Of a stretch of 64,000 nt of DNA, positions 59,157 through 64,000 are shown piece by piece; within the stretch, counting starts at the first letter, position 1, and every line of letters starts with the position of its first letter. This DNA is from Paramacrobiotus metropolitanus (lineage: Eukaryota > Tardigrada > Eutardigrada > Parachela > Macrobiotidae), in NCBI RefSeq assembly GCF_019649055.1, contig NW_026570230.1, positions 1,488,001 through 1,552,000 of the forward strand, read 5' to 3'. The position numbers were made by a program, and so were the translations under genes. The notes beneath the pieces were generated by a model that made no database searches, had not been told where the DNA came from, and worked only from the letters and a program-made list of their open reading frames with translations.

Positions 59157-62100
59157 CTATATGAGCCGCTCTTCCGGCGGTGGTTTCAGAACGTAGCCCA
59201 TCTCCACGCGGGAGCCGAAGATTTCCTGGCGACTGGGAGAATATGTACCGCGTTCGGCGCGACGCTTTCGCGCCGTCACGCAGAAGGCCGCCAGCGCTCC
59301 GATTACCACCAGTCCGACAAAACTCAAAGTCACACCGAGAATTATTGCTAAATTGTCTGGTCCGGTGCCGATGGCTGTGGCCTGATAAACCTCGCACCTG
59401 CAAAGAGAATTCCCAACATAAAAAACAGGAAAGTCATCCGAAAATAAATAACCCAATACTTATTCACTCCCAAATAATTATTAAAATAATAATTAAAGTT
59501 GAATTATTCATATTAAAAAATTTATTTCCAACATCCACTACCATTCCCAAAAACAACTGAATTACTATTTACCGTTATTATACAATGTGTCTTAGTTGAC
59601 AATGTGACAATGAAATAATATTTTCTAAACAATTTCATTAAATTTCAGTGCTGCTATATTAAACATCTCAAGTAGCTATGTCGAAAAATAATATTCTCCG
59701 AGAAAGTACGAATTCATGCATAAAACTGCACTGGTACTGACCATTTGCCGGTGTATCCCTCAGTGCAGTTACTACAGTAGGCCTCCGTCACATTTCCCTC
59801 CTGGCAGTTCAACAGGCCTCCATTATGACACTGCACCTCCTCGCAGCCGCCAACCCGGACCCGTGGATCAATACGGTTCCGCTTGCCGGCCTCACCGCAC
59901 ACCGCGCCGTCCACATCCGGATCACACTGGCATTTATAATCGTTCCACAGATCAACACAGTGCCCCATCCCCTGGCACGGCTGCTGGCCGCACACATCCA
60001 CCCCTTTACATCCGTATTCCATGCCCACCATCTTGGCCATCTTCACCATCCGTTTCACACCGGCCACCGCCTTACTCTTCACCTCCGGGAAGACCGGCAG
60101 TAGAAAACTCCCCAGCCGGGCATCATCCAGACACCCAATGAAGCCCCCACCCACCTGCACGACTGCGTTGTCCTCCTGGAGGATCTGGCTGAGGGAGATC
60201 CTGGGGACGTCTTGACTGAAGGACTGGCCATCGATGGCGATATTCATGGTGGCCGGGAGGAATTCCGCTTCGAATGTATGCCATACGGAATCGTTGATCG
60301 GGCGGTCGATGGTGATGGCGGAGGGGGACGCCGAAAGGTGGTATTCAATCTGGATGCGAGAGGCTTTGATGTAGATCTTCAAATAATGTTGAGAACTGAT
60401 GAGTTGTAGCAGGTTGGCTGCGTCCGTTAAGCGGGTGCGAAATCGGAAGGACACTTTACGGAATCGGGCTGATGTATTGGGTTGGGGAATACGCTATAGA
60501 GGAATGCGTGTCCAGGAAGCTAATGTTTGTTGCACCTGAAAACGTTAAAAATCAAATGATATAGCTCGTAACAGCTGCACTTCTCATCTACAGACCTGAG
60601 ACCACAGTAAAAAACTGACAAGCGATTACCCATAAAGGTGAATCAGACCGCTAAACGATATGCAACCGCATTATCAACTGTATTGCGTCCTTAACCCTGA
60701 GCTTAATCCTTACGTACACATAATACACAGTATGGAGTGCTAATTAAATTAAATTCCCAAATTTTTTATGATGATTTTATCCAGATTTATTCCTAGCCAG
60801 AAATACATGAAATAAACATTTTCGCAATCGACGAAATAAACATTTTCGCAATCAATTTTTAATTTATGCCATCACAAAATGGTACATCTGCCGTACATTC
60901 ATATTCATTTTCCAATTTTTTGCATTGCGCATGGGGCGACGGACATTCGTTGGACAGGCAAAAATTGGGCAGATTGCACAGCTTCCCGCGAAATGCAACT
61001 GGGCAAACACATCTGAAAAACACCGAAAAAAAAACCCATCAAAATTACATAACGACATCCTATCGACAGGGTAAAAAGACTCACCGGAAGTCGTTCCACG
61101 TGACTTGGCACGATCCACCATATTCACAGGGATTAACCTTACAGTTGTCATCACTCTTCACCCCCTCCGTGACCTCGTTCACCGTCACATCGCGCAGCAA
61201 CGCCGGCAGTCCCTCCAACATTCCCGCATCCGACATCTCGACGAACGGCACTAGTTTCCCGTTCAGCCGGACATCCTGCAGTATCCCTTTGAAGAGTCCT
61301 CCATCCACGACATTATCATCGTTCACGCCGTTGGAGATCTGGCGCTTAACCTTGTGCGGCCGCAAGGCGCCGCGCACCGCCCCACCCAGCAGCAGGACCT
61401 CGGCATTCAAGGGACTGGCGGAACCCAGCGGCTGGAACGCCATCTTCCCGCCGTCCACCCACATGCGGATCATGGTGTGGACACGCTCCACGTGGACGTA
61501 GTAGTAGTTGCCATCGCTCAGAAATTTCGGCGGTCCATGGATGGTGTCCACGGAGTCGGTCAGTTTGACCTGCAGGACCAACTGTCCCTGGATTAAGCGA
61601 AGGAACATGTTGCTGCTGCCCGATAAGGAGCCAATGTAGAAGATGAGCGTGTTGTTTTCTAGGGTGCGCAGACGGAAAGAGATGTTGCCATTCAGTTCCA
61701 GAATGTTGCGGTCCGCAGATGTTAAATTAACCGCAATTAGACTTTTGGTGGCCTCGCGATTAAATGTCCCAGCGGTTATTTCTGGATAACGAGAAAAATA
61801 CATTGTAAATAACGTGAAACCGGTTAACTCGATAAAAAATAAAATTCTGCAAATTTATAAACCAAAGTGCTACAAGGCATGCCAAACTTTCGAAAAACTG
61901 TATGATTTAATAGAGAAAAAAATAAAGTTTCAAAAAACGAAAGCTCATTTAAGCGCGAAATTATTTGAATGGACAATAGAGCAAAATAATTCAACAACAA
62001 AACACTTAATAACTTTCATAAGCGTGCACTTTCCGAACACAAGAGCACTTTGTTTTTTCTGTGTTTGAAACACGCAACCGATTAGCGAACAAGCGGCGAC

Positions 62101-63585
62101 GTAACCTGACACTTCCGTGCCAAAGTTCAGTCAGGGAAAAAACACAACTGGCATTCATTCATGCCAAAACCGTGCACACTCTCAGCGTACCTTTCTCACA
62201 CGACAATCCGTAGTATGGTCGTTCGCAGTGGCAGACGTATCGGTTCCACAAATCCGAGCATTGGCCCCGGCGATTGCATGTGTTGGGACTGCACTGCTCT
62301 TTCCGATCGCAGCTGGTCTTCACGCTCGCATGACGCCGCTTGGTGGCTGTGCTCATCTCGGCCGGCACCAGTACCTGCCCGTTGATGTTCATATCGCGAA
62401 GACACCCGTTCATATTCGGCCTAACAAAAAAACTCCCGTTTATTCTTTAGACATATATTACGGTCATTTAATTGTAAACGTCGTGCAGTTCCAAACTTTG
62501 TGAGCACTGAGATAATAATTGGATACAAAAAAACATTATTAAACCCGGCAAACTAGGCTTAAAATTACACGGTTATACGGTTTACGGGTAAACTAATCAC
62601 GACTTGTAACGTAACTAATAACTATGCAGAATAGTTCGCACCCGCATCCAGTTATGCTTTCGGAATCTCAAATTTTACAAAAATTTTTTCTTCAAAATTT
62701 TCAACATAGGCTTTCATTGTTTTAAACTGTTTCAGTTTTCCGTATTGTTCTCCAGATGGGAAAATCCCCAGAACTGCCCCCCAAATTCTGTCAACATTCC
62801 GCACTTATATAATTACTTAAGAATTTTTTTATACTTTCCTTCAATAGAAGTAGTTGTAAAATTTCCGTAAAAGCTTCTGTATTTATTCTGTCTGCATTTC
62901 CGTACGGACATTTGAAAAAAAGAAAACTTGCCAAAACAGAACTTTGTTCGGCGCTGCTATTACGAGTACGTATTTATGATATTACGGATATTACTTTGTA
63001 AAGGCAGCTACTGCGAAGACCTAAGACAACGAAGAAAGTGATCATTCTTACTGAAACGGGGTGCCCAGTAAGCGCACACGGTGCTCCAATCCTCCAAAAT
63101 ACACTTCAGCAAACACCAATCCCACCGGGAGACTGTTGACCAATTCCACCCTCTCCTTGACCATATCGCCGGCTAGATTCCCATTGCGATTCCCCAACAC
63201 GCTGGTGACCAGCCCCTGTTCAATGCCCACGGCCACACTGCGCCATTTCCCATCCGTTACGCCCGCCTCCCACGTAACCGCTTTCCGCTCCCCGGGCCGC
63301 TCAATGGCCAGCTCCATCTTCCCGTGGACGATCTGCAGGGAGAAGATGGCCGTACTGTCCACCGCCACCATGAGGAGGGAGTCGTTGAGGGTGGTGCGGA
63401 AGTCAAAGGACACGTTGGTCAAGGTCTGATTGAGTAGCTGCAGGAAACCATCCGTGCTGAACGCCGCCACGCTCGAATGCTGACACAGTCGGCCCGCCCG
63501 GCCAGCCGGGCACTGGCAAGTGAAGTCGTGGACGGGGTGGGATCCTCCGCCAGGAGATACGGCACACATGTTGCACCTTCGGCAC
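59157..63585 (-). CDS. crb: Crumbs, C-terminal part
   Basis: Apical polarity transmembrane protein that recruits Pals1/Stardust and FERM proteins in epithelia. The gene runs off the right edge; the N-terminal EGF repeats are missing. Visible exons (minus): 63585-63052, 62420-62191, 61781-61085, 61012-60886, 60493-59742, 59397-59157, all in phase, about 860 residues. Order: partial EGF, laminin G (ending [19 protein letters not shown]), EGF ([18 protein letters not shown]), laminin G, EGF pair ([18 protein letters not shown] and after), laminin G, EGF ([18 protein letters not shown]), EGF ending GYTGKWCE, transmembrane helix ([20 protein letters not shown]), and the short tail. The tail has the FERM-binding motif [10 protein letters not shown] and ends KPPPEERLI, the PDZ ligand, nearly identical to the fly protein. 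Fly crumbs has four laminin G domains; three are seen here. Confidence 0.95.
60809..60853. repeat. 24-bp tandem duplication in a crumbs intron
   Basis: GAAATAAACATTTTCGCAATC occurs at 60809 and 60833, separated by GAC. It lies just downstream of the 60886 donor. Confidence 0.8.
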
Positions 63586-64000
63586 CTACAAAATAAAGAT
63601 GTTCCCTGAAATCCAGTATATTTTAACATTCTAGCAAACTAGCAGTGCCAATTTAAAAATGTAAAGCCAGACTGTAAAACTATACAGATTATTTGATAAA
63701 AAATTAAGAGCCGTTAGATGTAATGAGTGGCTCCGATGTTTCCCATTGTTATTGTAAAAGCTGTTGAAAAAGATAAAAAAAAACATAGCTTCATTTGGCT
63801 ACTAAAAGTTCTTTTGAAAACGACTCGGCTAAGATATTCAGTTACCTACGTGAAGCAAACACTAGACCGGTGCCTATCCACTAGGACCACTACAACTGCT
63901 CTGTAATGAGTTCAATCACACAAGTTATCATTACCGCCATTATGTAAGTCATATCGTACTCGCTTAATTTCGCATGTTCACACCAAAGATTATGCATCAC
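63586..64000. other. Crumbs intron reaching the window edge
   Basis: Upstream of the acceptor at 63586-63587; no further exon recognised before the edge. Confidence 0.55.

Noticed and set aside
1-64000. tRNA, rRNA, CRISPR array or bacterial-type operon
   Set aside because: No tRNA TPsiC-like block, rRNA stretch or regularly spaced repeat-spacer array was found; gene structure is eukaryotic throughout.

Overview
The window is nuclear DNA from an invertebrate animal. Genes are dense (about 18 in 64 kb) and most are split by short GT-AG introns of about 55-300 bases, with a few longer ones. Intergenic DNA is AT-rich, and no bacterial operon features or tRNA/rRNA genes were seen. The protein set (Crumbs with a fly-like KPPPEERLI tail, POLE2, TOMM20, HSD17B10, SLC2 sugar transporter, ELOVL elongase, GT92 glycosyltransferases, receptor tyrosine kinases) fits a compact-genome ecdysozoan. 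A tardigrade is my best guess, but that is inference. Gene models below were built by hand: each exon junction was checked for splice sites, reading phase and, where a family is known, continuity of the family motif.

Layout. 28-697 (+): 3' part of a trypsin-like protease. 1032-6280 (-): an MFSD6-like transporter with two candidate terminal exons, then an HSD17B10-type dehydrogenase. 7224-10902 (-): a tandem pair of secreted cysteine-rich proteins of unknown family. 11735-15406 (-): a GLUT-type sugar transporter. 16519-19832 (-): a DNase I-type nuclease that appears spliced to a long N-glycosylation-rich repeat exon. 21029-21559 (+): intronless TOMM20. 22268-26411 (-): two GT92-family genes, the second lacking its catalytic acidic motif. 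28291-30869 (+): ELOVL fatty acid elongase. 32054-33531 (+) and 38646-42723 (+): two secreted proteins sharing a GTYTLAG-type repeat, lying on either side of POLE2 (33889-37735, -). 45310-53717 (+): a tandem pair of receptor tyrosine kinases with a 10-cysteine ectodomain module and a mucin-like stalk. 57650-58408 (-): a secreted Gly/Met/Pro-rich protein. 59157-63585 and beyond (-): the 3' part of crumbs.

The genes do not form one pathway. The main theme is secreted or surface proteins that arose by local tandem duplication. Strongest candidates for undescribed biology are the receptor kinase pair, the GTYTLAG repeat family and the glycan-rich DNase fusion. Separately, the octamer TACTCGTA (or its complement TACGAGTA) occurs about 20 times by eye, all in noncoding DNA, where about two would be expected.
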